A stretch of DNA of 64,000 nt from Cylicocyclus nassatus (lineage: Eukaryota; Nematoda; Chromadorea; Rhabditida; Strongylidae), in assembly GCA_958299035.1 (NCBI GenBank), contig CATQJL010000112.1:81424636-81488635 (forward strand), read 5' to 3'. The first letter of the stretch is position 1, and every line of letters begins with the position of its first letter. The notes beneath the pieces are model-generated. The model worked only from the letters and a program-made list of their open reading frames with translations. It made no database searches and was not told where the DNA came from. This document shows positions 12,335 to 23,686 of this stretch, in pieces. The position numbers were made by a program, and so were the translations under genes.

Positions 12335-12880
12335 TTGGTCCCGGGGGTTATCCGACGCGCTGATCACGAATCCGATGCTCATTTTTCGCCATTCGCCCAC
12401 ATAGGGGGCGGTAGGAATACGGTAGCTGGGCGAAAGTCACGAAATTGGCTGAAACTTGGTACACTGGGGTTATTTCGTATGCTGATCACGAATATGACAT
12501 TCGTTTTTCGCTATGGGGCCACGGAGCGGATTACGGTAGGTATACGGTAGTTAGACGAAAGTCACAAAATTGCCTGAAACTTGGTACAGTGGGATTTTTT
12601 GGCACGTTGATCACGAATATGGTGTTCATTTTTCACCATTCGCCCATATAGCGCGGTTACGGTAGGGGTACGGTAGTTGGGCGAAAATCACGAAATTGGC
12701 TGAAACTTGGTACAGTGGTTTTTTTTGGCACGCTGATCACGAATATGATATCTATTTTTCGTTACGGGGCCACAAGTCGGGATTACGATAGTTTTACTGT
12801 AGGCGGTAAAATTATCACGGAACTGACTGAAACTTGGTGTGATGTCGTAATTCGCTACGCTGATTATAAATAGACTAAAC
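12335..12880. repeat. Tandem array, about 125-bp unit, 4+ copies
   Basis: The marker GCTGATCACGAAT or a close variant recurs at 12359, 12481, 12606, 12732 and (decayed) 12859, giving spacings of 122-127 bp. Each unit also holds ACGGTAG, a GGGCGAAAGTCAC-like stretch and TGAAACTTGGTAC. Copies are clearly diverged, so the array is not young. It lies entirely within the 11898-14546 element. Confidence 0.85.
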
Positions 12881-13489
12881 ATTTTGCATGAATGGTCTTA
12901 TAAAACGGTCTGTGGTCTTATAGAACGGCCCTTGATGCCACAAATGTATCTGTCCATTTGAAATTCAAAACCATTTTCGCATGACCTTTTTAAACGTAAA
13001 ACTACCAGCATTGAGAAACTAATATATACTCACAACCACCTTCTCCAGAAATGTAAACGTAAAAGATTTTTGCAAGAGATTTTTTCACTGAAACCAAATG
13101 AACTATGCTTTTTGGCAGTTTGTGATATAGTTGTAACAAACGCAAGCTTTCATCGAATGAACAAATATTGAATAATATCTTTAAAAAATCATCGAACGAA
13201 TGGATAGCAAATAAATGAATTCAAAAATTTTCAAATGAACGAATATTACTCAAACTCCGATTTTTTAATTATTAGAATTTGAATATTCGAATATGGGCAC
13301 ACTCCAAAATTCGAGCTATCGATTATTCGATTAACCGAACTTGATCGAATGACTAATAAACAAACAACTGAATATCATTGAATATCGACAATAATTATTC
13401 GAATACTCGCATGCACTATTCGAATATTCGGATAATTTATTCTTCCAATTTGTCGGATGAACGAAATATGATATAGAACACTCATCAGC

Positions 13490-13822
13490 CAGCGGTCCCA
13501 AGATTTCAGTGGGTGGGGGGGGCTAAAAAAATTTTTTTTGAATGAAGGTGCGTTTTACAGGGTGCGTGGCGTTAGCCACGCACTCTGAAAAATTTTTTGG
13601 GGTGCTTCTCAAATTTTTTGCCTCCCAAAATGAAAAAAGGGGGCGCCACGCCATCGAAAAAGTTTTTTACAGTGCTAATTTGAATTTTTAAAAAATTTAA
13701 AAAATTATTTTAATTATCTACATAAATAAACAAATCACTTGCACATTTTTATAACCCAGTAAGTAAATTTCAAAAATTTCGCTCATTCTCGGGAGGGAGG
13801 GCTCCCTCTTGGTCCGCCACTG
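13490..13822. mobile_element. Nested hAT-type MITE, decayed
   Basis: The left end CAGCGGTCCCAAG and right end CTTGGTCCGCCACTG are imperfect complements. The inside matches the A/T-rich cores of the elements at 4388-4719 and 26471-26828, including the GTGGCGTTAGCCACGCAC hairpin near 13566. The flanking 8-mers match poorly, so the exact edges are uncertain. Confidence 0.55.
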
Positions 13823-14242
13823 CAGCCAGCCGATAGTATTATCAGAATGATAGAGGCGTGTTGGTGATTTCATAATGTGTTTTTATCACACATGGTTTTT
13901 ACATTTTACATATATTCGAGTTCGAGAGCTTTTAGCTGAATTTTGATACTTAAATTATGTTTTGTCAATAAAGCAGTCACCTTCGCTAGTTATCCTATTT
14001 GGGAATGCAGCTGGGGATAAACAATTCTTCTAAGGTTGGTATTTCCCGAATAGAAGATGATATCGTAAGTGGGGGTTGAGAATGGGGGGGGGGGGAAGGA
14101 GGAGAGTACGTATAGGTATTGTAGTGAATCACCTTGCTTATTGTTAGAGTGAAAAGGCACCATTCCTCTTGACGTGCCTGAACACGTAGGATGTAAGCAA
14201 CATGTACTAATAGCGGCAGAATGGCAGTAGTGCTAGGGTGCT

Positions 14243-14315
14243 GCGTAGCCTAGTGGTCTAGTGGTAGGCACTTCGCGCCGAGCAACGGGAGTTCAACTCC
14301 CGAGCTAGTCGGAGT
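14243..14315 (+). other. tRNA-like sequence (possible SINE head)
   Basis: An A-box-like TAGCCTAGTGGTCTAGTGG is followed by a B-box-like AGTTCAACTCC. The T-arm is a perfect 5-bp stem with a 7-base loop, CGGGAGTTCAACTCCCG. I could not fold a convincing acceptor stem, so it looks tRNA-derived and not like a working tRNA. It lies inside the 11898-14546 element. Confidence 0.5.
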
Positions 14316-14546
14316 GTTTTGCGATGAAGCGTGTAGTAGCTCCTCAACAATTATAGCGGCTCCGCAAGTAGCAGCACGAAATTCCGAGTTTCAGAAACGA
14401 AACTCGGAGTTTCGTTTCTGAAACTCGGAGTTAACTCTGACCGCGTTAACTCAGAGTTAACTCTGAGTTTCAAAACGAAACTCAGAGTTAACTCTGAGTT
14501 AACGCACAGCTTTAAACTCGGAGTTTCGGCCAGATTACTACCGGCC

Positions 14547-17500
14547 CATATTTTCAAGCGGAAATCGCTCATTTACTTTGTATGATTAGTAATAGTGATG
14601 ATCGAGTGTTGAAGCCTCAGCAATTTGAGAATTTTGCACTGTTTAACGCAGCAGCAGTGTGATTCCAACTTTTGGATAGTTATTTAGCAAATTTTTGAAA
14701 GAGTCAAAGAAAAAAATTCGCCTCAGTTGGCAAAGTTCAGATTGGTTTGCCCTCCCGGCTGGCTAAAGCTCACCAAAAGTATCAAACGAAAATTATGAAA
14801 ATCAGGGAAAAGCAGACTTGGTGAAAATGAAGAGTTGTAATTTTCAGTGATTATCTCAGCATTCCTTCAAGAAATCAACTTTGAATGAGCAGGTTCTAAA
14901 GTATTTGCTTGTCTTCATTCCGTCCATTTGCCGATGGATTTAAGAACTGACAACAGAACTTTTGGAACGATGTACCATTGCCTGTCTTCGATCTTCGGGC
15001 CATGAAAGATTTGAAATAGTAGAGCTTTTAAATATCGCGCTCCAATTCACAACTGAATGAATTCTGAAGACACTTGGGGTGAATCTGATTCTAGTCATGT
15101 CTGTTTACTACGTACGATTTGATTTTGCAGTAGAGACGCAGCGAGAAGTTTGGCATTGCCTAGCATGCTTTTTTATCACATTGACAAGATAGAACTATGT
15201 TTTCATTTTTTCCTTCCAAACTTTGTAATTAATATTTCTCTTGCTATCAAACACATTTTGAAACGGAATACATCGGAAAATTCGGAATGATTGTGCGAGG
15301 TCATGGGTAAGTTCGTTCCCGGAAATGCTTGAAGTGAGCACTCACGGAGCCCTGTGTGGGCCCTAAACTCAATCCAAAGAAGATACACATTTGCGTTTAA
15401 TGACGAGAAAAGCATAGATATGTACAAAATTTAACCAGGAACTACCACTTTAGATTAGCAAGAAAACAGAAGCTTTTACGGTATCGACCATAGGAAATAG
15501 AGATAGCATCTTTTGAGCACAGCTAAGTCGCAAAAGCTCAATGATTACCAAATCTTACTTACGAGTTCAGATTCAAATATATATATAAAGCAAAAAAGTT
15601 TAAAGGCATTAAATTTCAGAATCTGCAAAGTTGTGTATCAGGGTTTTCCGCGCTCTCTGGTTATAAGTACTTATTCAACTTTTAGAGAGTTTGTAACGCT
15701 TCTCAAACGGTGTAATCTCAATCTCAGGGAACATTGTAAAAACAGTGGTTTCCTTGGCGTAACTTATGAAAGAAGCATTCAGGTAGAGTGCAGAGTCCCG
15801 TTTAATGTTAGCGGTTCTGGCTAGCGTAGTGTGAAAGTTTTCAGGTTGCTTGATTTGCTTTCTGATGAGAAATAGGGCCCTCAGTTGCTCAAAAATCCTT
15901 TTCAGATTTCCTACCGTAATCCAGCAGTAATGAAGACTGGTTGGTGATTCGTTTCATACGGTAAACTTGAGTTGAAATCAGCACATTATGTTTTCTGAAA
16001 TAAGGCGAAGGCTTCTCATATAAGGAAAGTCGTAAGGGATCATTTTTTGATACATTATATTGGGACACCAACACCTTATATATGCACCACGAGTGTCTGC
16101 TTTCTAAGTTCTGATGGTTAATTTAATCGTGTCATAGGAGCCAACCCAACTCAGCCAACATTTGGGTTAATGTTGCATTGCAGCTATTGGGCCAAACCCA
16201 GCCTCGATCATGGGATGGAGTCGCTTTCGAGTTCGAAAATAAGATTTGACAGCCTTGAAACTTTGCTTAGATTTTGTTTTTTGTCTGCATAATGATAAGC
16301 ACATGCACACCTATGGACAATCCTAACAAAACAGACTTGCGAGGTAATCGCGAGGTATGTAATCCCATGGTAATATCGGATTTTTTTAACATCTATTATA
16401 GAAGTATTGCAAAGTCTCTTAGGAGTCAGAGTCCGAGATTTGGGCGAATGTGTACCTGTTTATAAACATTAGCTCTGTAAGATGCCTTGCGAAATAGTAG
16501 CGGATGTAGTAAGTGAATACTTTGCTCATACGCAACAAAATTCGCCTGGCAGATGGCCGTCTAAGTTGAGATTGTATATTCTGCCTATATCTTGCGTAGT
16601 TGTGATTGTATATTCTGCCTGTATTGGAGCATTTTGTAACCAAAAAATATCGCTCTTCTTCAACTCCATACGTTATTATGATAATTGCATCATTCTACCG
16701 TAATAAATCGTTTCATAGATGTATCTCTAGGAGACCGTTTTTTCTTACAAAATGTCAAGCAGATTCCAAGAAGAGCCATTAAAAAGCATGATTCGGATAA
16801 TTCAAGTTAACGCTTTTTCCATAGAGACTCACATGATGAATGCATAATAAAATGTTGTGCAGCTTGTGGCTTTACAAAGTATAATAGAAAAAAATAACAC
16901 CAATCATGATCGAAGACTGATTGCTCCTTATAAGTATTTTTCATCATTTTTGCACAGCGACTGCAAGAATAAAGCTTTGATATACCGTCTGCAACTTTCG
17001 CAAATAAGACAATAATTTGGAGTTGGCTATTCAACGTTAATCGATAGTCGATCCATTCTCAAGTAGAGATCCTAAGAAAAAAGCAAGAAGAAAAAGAATA
17101 AATAAAAAAATAGTGTAAAAAATTGTCGTTCGCCAATATTCGTCGATTTATAACATCATCGCCCATGCACAAAGTCGATTAGAAGTTTTTCCAAAATCAT
17201 CTAATGGCAAGTTTTCGTAGCACAAAGTAGCTGCCTACACACGATACAAAAGCCATTCCAGCAAAAGGAGAGTGAGTTCACCGTGCAACTCGTCGAAAAA
17301 GCCTTTGTTCAATATCTTAGATTGCTCGTAATCTATTTCGCTCTATAGTATAGTCTAATTTTAGTTGACTAAGCGATATAAAACCGCTTAAAAAAAGGAA
17401 AATACCCCAGCCGTTTTCCCTTAAAAAACCCGAAGGATACAACATGCTCAACATTGTATTTCTCACATACACTCGAATTATTTCATATGAATATGTGTGT

Positions 17501-18471
17501 GCATTCCACACGCCGTCCATCTTTGGCGTGCCTCCATCCTGGATTTACAATCGCAAAAACGCAAGAGACTGATCTTGCTATCGCTTACATCACTCTAAGA
17601 TGACTGGTACCTAAAAAGGAAAGAAAACATCAAGGACACATTGAAAATACTTATACGCTGCTGCATGACGAAGGCGCAATATCTTTTGGCGCAAACGCGA
17701 ATTTATCGCAGAGCGCATGAGACGCAGGATTTACAACAGTGAATATACGCGCGCGCCGCGTTCGTGCCCGCTTAACTAGGTAATACTGCTTTCGCGCCTT
17801 CGTCATACAGTAGCCTTTACCTGAATTGTTGTCCGCTTCAGTAATCCGACCGGGAACGGCAAAGTTGGAGAGTGTGTGCAATGGCACACTTGAACATATG
17901 AAGTGGTTCGACAGTACATTCATTCACGAGTACCCTTTTTCTCCACAGCTAGATGTCGAGAACAGTAGCAGGCTAGAGATTGCCCCTACGGGGTTTCTTA
18001 CACTGACTTTTTGTTTTTCAGCAACGTAAAGCTGGTTTTGCTTTTGAAGGTTCGTAGTTCCAAAGACTTATAATAGAGACAGCCTAAAATTGTTCTAACA
18101 AGAGTAATGCCATTTTTTTGTTTTCTCAATTTCGAACCACGAAGAGCAAAGCAGCAAATGTTCATAAAAATGTCTGATGCAAAGAGTTTGAGCAAGGCGG
18201 CATTAGAAATACAGGTAAATTTTACTTTCAAGATTTGTTTGTGCCCGCGAACACAGGCTCTGAATTTTGGCTTTGATAAGTTCGGTTGGAAGTGACTTTG
18301 TGAAATGGACACTTTCAAAAATTTATCACTTGGGTGCGCTGAAGCCTGTTAAGAGGTGGGAAGAATACGGCTTATGGTAAACTCCTATCAGCTCAGTTAA
18401 ACAAAGTTGACCCTCATTACAACTTCTTAATTCAAAGTTATGACCTCCCACCTTGCCATCAAGATGGTAAC
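14547..18471. other. Duplicated stretch without a resolved gene
   Basis: This is homologous to 32281-37085, with the mariner-like MITE at 35230-36152 absent here. Several short frames are open in both units because the copies are so similar (for example 15585-15827 and 16274-16465). None has a recognisable domain or a clear excess of silent changes. Undetected exons are possible. Confidence 0.4.
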
Positions 18472-18474
18472 CTG

Positions 18475-18608
18475 TGGCCGGTTCCGGAAACCCACTGGGT
18501 TAGTGCTTTTGATGAATATGATTCTACTCCAGGGAAGAATCGATATTCATCAAAAGCACTAACCCAGTGGGTTCCGGAACCCACGGGTTTCGTTGATGAA
18601 TGCGGCCA
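18475..18608. mobile_element. Small hairpin MITE, CTG duplication
   Basis: This 134-bp insert starts TGGCCG and ends CGGCCA, with CTG on both sides (18472-18474 and 18609-18611). Unit B reads straight through with a single CTG at about 37102. Inside, a hairpin arm of about 40 bp pairs AACCCACTGGGTTAGTGC with its complement near 18560. The 3-bp duplication is like that of the GGCCGG-ended elements. Confidence 0.7.
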
Positions 18609-18979
18609 CTGAACTGTCACTAGAACCACCGGTCAAGTGCCACGGTCAGTTTAACGTGCTACCAGTAAGTTAAACGTATGTCATAACTTAAACTGAAAGA
18701 GTGCTGTGCTCGTGAACAACTTCAGCAGAAAATCTTTATCTGTCTTCCAGCGACAAGGACAGAAACCGATCTTTCTTCTTAAAATCGGTTGCCATTTACT
18801 TAGCCTACTTGATTACCATAAAAAACATCTATCACCTTACTAAAATCATTTCTAGTTAGCAGCCTTCACTATGAAAATCACAAACAGAGATAATGTGCAA
18901 AAGCGGGGAATAGGAAAGATGGTGTAAGTGGCTCCTAAGTAACTTACTAGACTTTTGAAATGTGGGTACGAGTATTTAT

Positions 18980-19779
18980 TAGGTCGTAAAGAAAGTTCTC
19001 GGTCACCTGCGAAAATTTTTTCCAAATCGCCGTAACTTCAAGCAATTGTTTCTTTTTTGAAGCTGCAAAATTCATTGCAAAGACAATTTTGTCTAAAACA
19101 TACATTTATCTTGCTGGCTCCTCAGCACCTCACTGCGATCCTTCAGCATGCGCAGAAGGGAAAAAGGTCGTCGCGCAAAGTGGCGTACTTGTGCAGGATT
19201 ATCTCAGCACGATGAAAGCTGGAGAGCTCAAATGCTGTAGATATATAAAAGTTAGCTGGAGCTGTTGTGTAAACTATTTAAGCCTTTAAGCGACCACATG
19301 AAAAAAAATTTTTCTAAAAAGTTTGAAAAATCTGTCATTTTTTGCCCCTAAAAATGCACCATTTTCCGAGTAAGTGACTTGAAATCTTGTCTTCTGCATA
19401 AGTAAACCAAATCTTTGATTACTGCGAACATTTTTGGGGTAATGCCTTGCACATCTTTTGGATCCATCATACAGGCGTGGCGATCCCCGTAGAAGCGGCG
19501 CCAGCTGCAAAAAGAGTTGCAGTAAGAGGCAAGTTTGACAGCTTGTAATTTCTGAGCCCAAATCGCAAAACTCAAGTGCAGCTGCTTGTCAGAATCTAAA
19601 GGGCTTCTCAATCAAAATACTCATAATTTGGACAAAATTTCTTGAATCGCACAAAAATGGCCGTAAGAAAAAACTCTGAAATTTTTATGGTTGGAAAGAT
19701 TTTTCTTTTTGATGTGCAGATCAAATACGTCTTGGCATCGATAAAAATCAGAAACCGTATCAAAAACTTTAGGCTCCCC
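18980..19779. mobile_element. Mariner-like TIR element, right end missing
   Basis: The left end TTAGGTCGTAAAGAAAGTTC matches the left end of 37475-38419 in unit B and resembles TAGGTCGTCCAGAAAGTTTT of 54029-54730. The homology to unit B stops at about 19779, roughly 100 bp before the right terminus would be reached. No transposase is recognised. Confidence 0.55.
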
Positions 19780-20341
19780 TAATGGCTATTCAGATGCGTT
19801 CTGTTTGAGCAAGCTTCTAAGCGCAAATTCGTCTGCGGAACATAGTCCCTTCACTTCTTCGTGCTACTCTCTATAAACGGAGGAAATCAGTGCATATACG
19901 TGGTAAGAATAGTAAGAACAACACAAGAATATGTAAGTTTAGAAAGGGCTGACTTACTGAAAATTGGGTTTGTATCATTTGGGAAAATCTTGCGGCTTCT
20001 TATAGGTAGCGATGACATCATTTATGGTAGCTCATGCGCAAACCTTACATAAAGATTCACGTAATTCCTTACTAGGCGTTATAATTTTTCTGGATTCCAA
20101 TCTTAAACTGCATCGCTTATTAGTCATTAAACTCTTCACTGGACAAATCTTTGTGCTGAATTTCAGAACTACTATTATGCACTATTATCCACTCACATCC
20201 CATATATGCGTCCTAGCAACTGAGTGAAGAATTCATCCCCAAAAAAACCCCGAACATGTAATAGTAGCATCACTTAATTTGTTAACTCTATCCTTCCTAT
20301 TTATACTTCTTGTTGACAAGTATATGATCGATGTTTGGCCA

Positions 20342-21777
20342 CATAGGTGCGAAAGGGGGAGCAGGGTCCTCTCCAGGTGAAGGGGGTTTTGGCTATTTCC
20401 GACCTAGAAAAGTGAAGGGGGTAACTGAGTCTTAAGATGAATGCTGACGCAAGCTTGCATACTTAACGATAGCGGGAGTGAAAAGAAGGAAAATAAGCGG
20501 TATAGAGGTGTAAAATGGAAGATTTTCTCAATGCTTAGGCCTTCGAAGGTCATCTAACAGAAACTTTTTTGACTCGGGAAAGTTTTATGTTTCATCAGTC
20601 GACATAACATTCGAAAGCTTGAGACATATAGAATCGACGTAGACCGTCTCTTTTTTTTCCAGCTCTCCTGCGAAAACACATATTAGAAATCATATCTAGC
20701 TTCAGCATCAACTGATTTTAGGCAATCACTTTGCGCTCCATTTCTGAGAGAAAGAGGAGAGCTAGAAAAAAAGAGACGGTCAACGTTTGCTGGCAAGGTC
20801 TTGCTCTGTGCTACTGCTAGAAAATCAGGCACCTCCATTCGTTCTTCACGCAGGAATTTCTTGACAAAAACACACATGTTTTCAGCTAAAATGCCATGTA
20901 TCTCTGAGTAGAGGGGAGCTAGAAAAAAAGAGACGGTCTATGTCGAATTCTTGTTTCGTGAGCTTTCTAATGGTATATAAGTTGTTGGGTGAAAAAACTC
21001 GTGGTTTTTCAAAATTGAGGTGGAGATATTCAATACTAACTTGCACCACCCTGCTCCGGCTTTCTATGGGTAGCCGGAGCAAGACTTTTTTGGAATGGGA
21101 AAGCTTTATGCACCAAAACTTTGTATGCCATTCGATAGCTAAGAACACGAGGAATCGACTTAGACCGTCTCTTTTTTTCTAGCTTTTTTGTGAAGCGAGA
21201 TACGAGCAATTTTACCCAGCTACAATCTCAGCCAATTCTGGGTAAGCATTTTTTCAGACAAGAAAGTTTTTTTTCGAAGTTTATATATGATTCGAAAGCT
21301 TGAGAAACGAGTAATCTGAATGCTCTTTCACTGTTATTCTCTCTAGTGAAGGAAGATATAGTATACGATTTTTTTCAGTAAACATGCATCCGTCACTGGC
21401 TAGTCCAGATTTTCTACTCTTGCTCAACTTTTTCTGTGATAGTGTGTAATCATTGATATAAGGTTAATTATTCAAAGAATCAAGCATCCTTTAATTTTTG
21501 ATTATGTTTTGTTATCAACGCCACTCTGAGTGCGCTGAAGGTCTCAAGCATGGGTTGTTTCAACAAAACACTGTTGTTTCGATACTCTTTTGCAGTCGTG
21601 ATGTCCGAGGAGATGTGCAGCTGGCGTTTCCTTTCCGAACTGAAGTGCCGTTGTAACAGCTGTTTGATTATGCCGTTATGCCTTGATTCTATCTCAACCT
21701 CAGGTGAAAGGGGTCAACCAAATGCCGGCCCTAAAGTGAAGGGGGTCAGAGAAATTTCTCCACCTATCGCATCTATG
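20342..21777. mobile_element. hAT-type non-autonomous element (CATAGGTGCGA ends)
   Basis: The ends CATAGGTGCGAAAGGGGGAG and CTCCACCTATCGCATCTATG are complementary. A perfect 8-bp duplication TTTGGCCA flanks it (20334-20341, 21778-21785). Each end carries two copies of a GTGAAGGGGGT motif, shared with the ends of 52180-55904 and with 59559. Inside, a motif AGACCGTCTCTTTTTTT or its complement occurs four times (about 20643, 20773, 20929, 21163). It is a probable deletion derivative of the 52180-55904 family. Confidence 0.9.
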
Positions 21778-22106
21778 TTTGGCCATGCCGTGCCCTTTCG
21801 TGACTTCCACATCCAAAGGCGGTATTCATGACTCCGGTAAAAGAGTTTCCATGAATAGAGACGCCACTGTTATAAGTAAGATGAATTTGTCTCCATTCTC
21901 ATCTCGATCCTCAGTCCAGATTTCTTGATTCTGTCGCCCTCTTGGGTTTGTGTTTTTCCCAAACTTGCATTATAGTCGCCAACTTGACTTGTATAAAACT
22001 TCTATTCGTAGATGGCGCCTTCGATCTCCTTGTAGAACTTGTCAAGCTTGCCTTTGTCTGCTGCTTCTGAAGGCAAATAACAATTGATGATACTGATCCT
22101 CTTCTG

Positions 22107-22600
22107 GGCCGATAGTAATCTACCCTACCTGGTGGCATCATAGATGGCAAGTTGGCACACATCGCGGAAAGATGCCAACTCCGCCGGCAGCTCGCGGAGT
22201 GATTGTAGGTTTCAATAATCCTATGTAACCTTGGCACGTCGAGATGCCGGCAGCTCGCTCTCTCAAAAGAGCACGCCATTTCCCGTGCTCTCTGACCTGC
22301 CGGCAGCTGCCATCTCGCGGATTCCGGCAACCTGCCGGCAGGTTGCCGGCAACTGACATCGCGAAGTTGCCGGCAGCTCCTCCTGGAATTCCAGATATTT
22401 TACTAAAGGAGGAGTTCTGGAGCCGCAGATTTTTATGAAGTTTTCTACAGAGTCGAGGCGGCAACTTTATCGAGAAAATTTTTTGAAAAAAGGCCTGGGA
22501 CGGCCTAAATTTCGGTTCTTAGTTTCTGGCCACCTCGCGGAAAGGTGCCAGCAACCTGCCGACGAGACCTGCCGCCAGGTCGGGGGGATTACTACCGGCC
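22107..22600. mobile_element. TIR element with GGCCG-TAGTAA ends, CTG duplication
   Basis: The ends GGCCGATAGTAATCTACC and GGATTACTACCGGCC match the 2.65-kb element at 11898-14546. CTG is duplicated at 22104-22106 and 22601-22603, and the interrupted RTE reading frame rejoins across the empty site. The inside is dominated by repeated inverted GCCGGCAGCT / GCCGGCAACTG motifs. Length is 494 bp with no coding capacity. Confidence 0.88.
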
Positions 22601-23686
22601 CTGATGTGAATCGGCAAGGTATAGACTACTAATTATGGCTCTTCAAAATTTAGTACGAGTCGACGAGAATAGATGGGACAAAACCCAAGTCTCCAATATC
22701 GCGTGGTTGAAACTTCTAGTTGAACAAGCCCCATTTTTTCTTTTGAGAGTTCAAGCTTCTGTTCTTTATTTTTTTGTGGAGTAATTACGTTAGCAGCTAC
22801 AGAATCAAAAACATTCTCCATATTCTGTTAAGTCCGCTTTGTTAACTCAAAAACGAACCGTCTTGGCAGACTGCGACGTCTCTCGACCTTTCCTACTTCA
22901 ACTTCTGAAATTTTCCCTGTCAGAAAAATGAGAGCTATGGGAAACTCCACTACAGATGTAGATCGCTCTTTGCATGCCTCAGAAAATTTACTGTACTAGC
23001 AACACCTAAACTTTGCATAGACATAAATTTCACTTCCATTAGGAGATAAAATGTGATTTGCAGAGTGTGACAAGCTTTGTATTGACGGTAATTCTCAAAT
23101 CCATGGCAATAAGGGAAAGACAGATGGGCAGCTCTTCCTGAACAATGTCGACCTGTAGATTCCTTCTACTTCAGATCAATTGTGTATTTTTCTTCGAAAT
23201 TTTTGATTTACTGAGTGTGAGGTGCATTTTTTGAAAACTCGCAGTCCAAGACATATAAGTAAGTAATTCTGACGGCAAAATCCGTTGACTTTCGAATGCA
23301 TTTCATTTCTCGAGGTCAAATGTGGGCATGACAATATCAACACCATGAAAGCATTAGGCTGTAAAAGGATGTAAATGTCTCTTTGTGAAAGATATCAACC
23401 TTAAGCATGTTCTGGTTATGTCTGGTAAATTCCAATAATTTCATAAAGCTTGTTTTAGTTAAAGAAAAACTTTTTCAGCTTGACGTAGATATGATTTGCA
23501 TGGTCACAACGATTTATTCATCAGTGGATGAAGGACTAACGCTAAATTAAGCATCAAAGCGCCTAAATCCATGCTAAACCCAAGCTTTGCACAAACAGTA
23601 GATCGTACTTCTAGAGGATATGAAAAGTACGGGCTGCTACTAATTGAACCTCAGCTTGCTCAGACTATCAGTATACTGATAAGAGC

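Larger units (their letters stand above)
11898..14546. mobile_element. 2.65-kb TIR element with GGCCGGTAGTAA ends, 3-bp target duplication
   Basis: The ends are GGCCGGTAGTAAACCTG and CAGATTACTACCGGCC, and CAT is duplicated on each side (11895-11897, 14547-14549). Unit B carries the uninterrupted CTTCATATTTTC at 32278-32289. A 3-bp duplication suggests the PIF/Harbinger superfamily (inference). Both subterminal regions hold arrays of palindromic motifs based on CAGAGTTAACTCTGAG (about 11930-11955, 12105-12180, 14375-14530). The element contains a 125-bp tandem array, a nested MITE and a tRNA-like sequence. I find no transposase frame. Confidence 0.88.
965..19779 (+). repeat. Segmental duplication, unit A
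   Basis: This segment aligns colinearly, in the same orientation, with about 22728-38318. The offset between copies is about 21.74 kb near 1930, 21.71 kb near 3275, 21.80 kb near 5221, 21.14 kb from 7511 to 9231, 20.39 kb near 11881 and 17.73 kb from 14547. Each step in the offset coincides with a transposable element present in only one copy (6847-7458, 9424-10175, 11898-14546 in A; 35230-36152 in B). Edges are approximate. The right edge falls inside a mariner-like element that is complete in unit B but cut in unit A. Confidence 0.92.
20297..22733 (-). mobile_element. RTE-clade LINE endonuclease relic, split by two DNA elements
   Basis: Three pieces read as one decayed endonuclease domain on the minus strand. 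The first, about 22733-22604, reads LEVSTTRYWRLGFC and then ADSHQ. The second, 22106-21778, reads KRISIINCYLPSEAADKGKL, then VGDYNASLGK, and ends SRKGTAWP. The third, 20341-20297, reads WPNIDHILVNKKYK. The motifs match the RTE pattern SIINCY, GDFNAKLG, IDHI. Removing the inserts 22107-22600 and 20342-21777, with one target duplication each, rejoins the frames exactly. Stops and frameshifts show it is long dead. Its upstream edge coincides with the start of unit B. Confidence 0.8.

Noticed and set aside
15585..15827. Open frames on both strands shared with about 33305-33560
   Set aside because: The copies are too similar for openness to be informative. The minus-strand reading, which looked protein-like, has a stop in unit B. 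No domain or splice pattern was recognised.
19861..20290. Possible diverged third copy of the segment near 11040-11200 (shared GCGTTATAA, AACTGCATCG, CAGAACTACTAT)
   Set aside because: The matches are short and scattered. Without an alignment I cannot separate them from chance in A/T-rich sequence.
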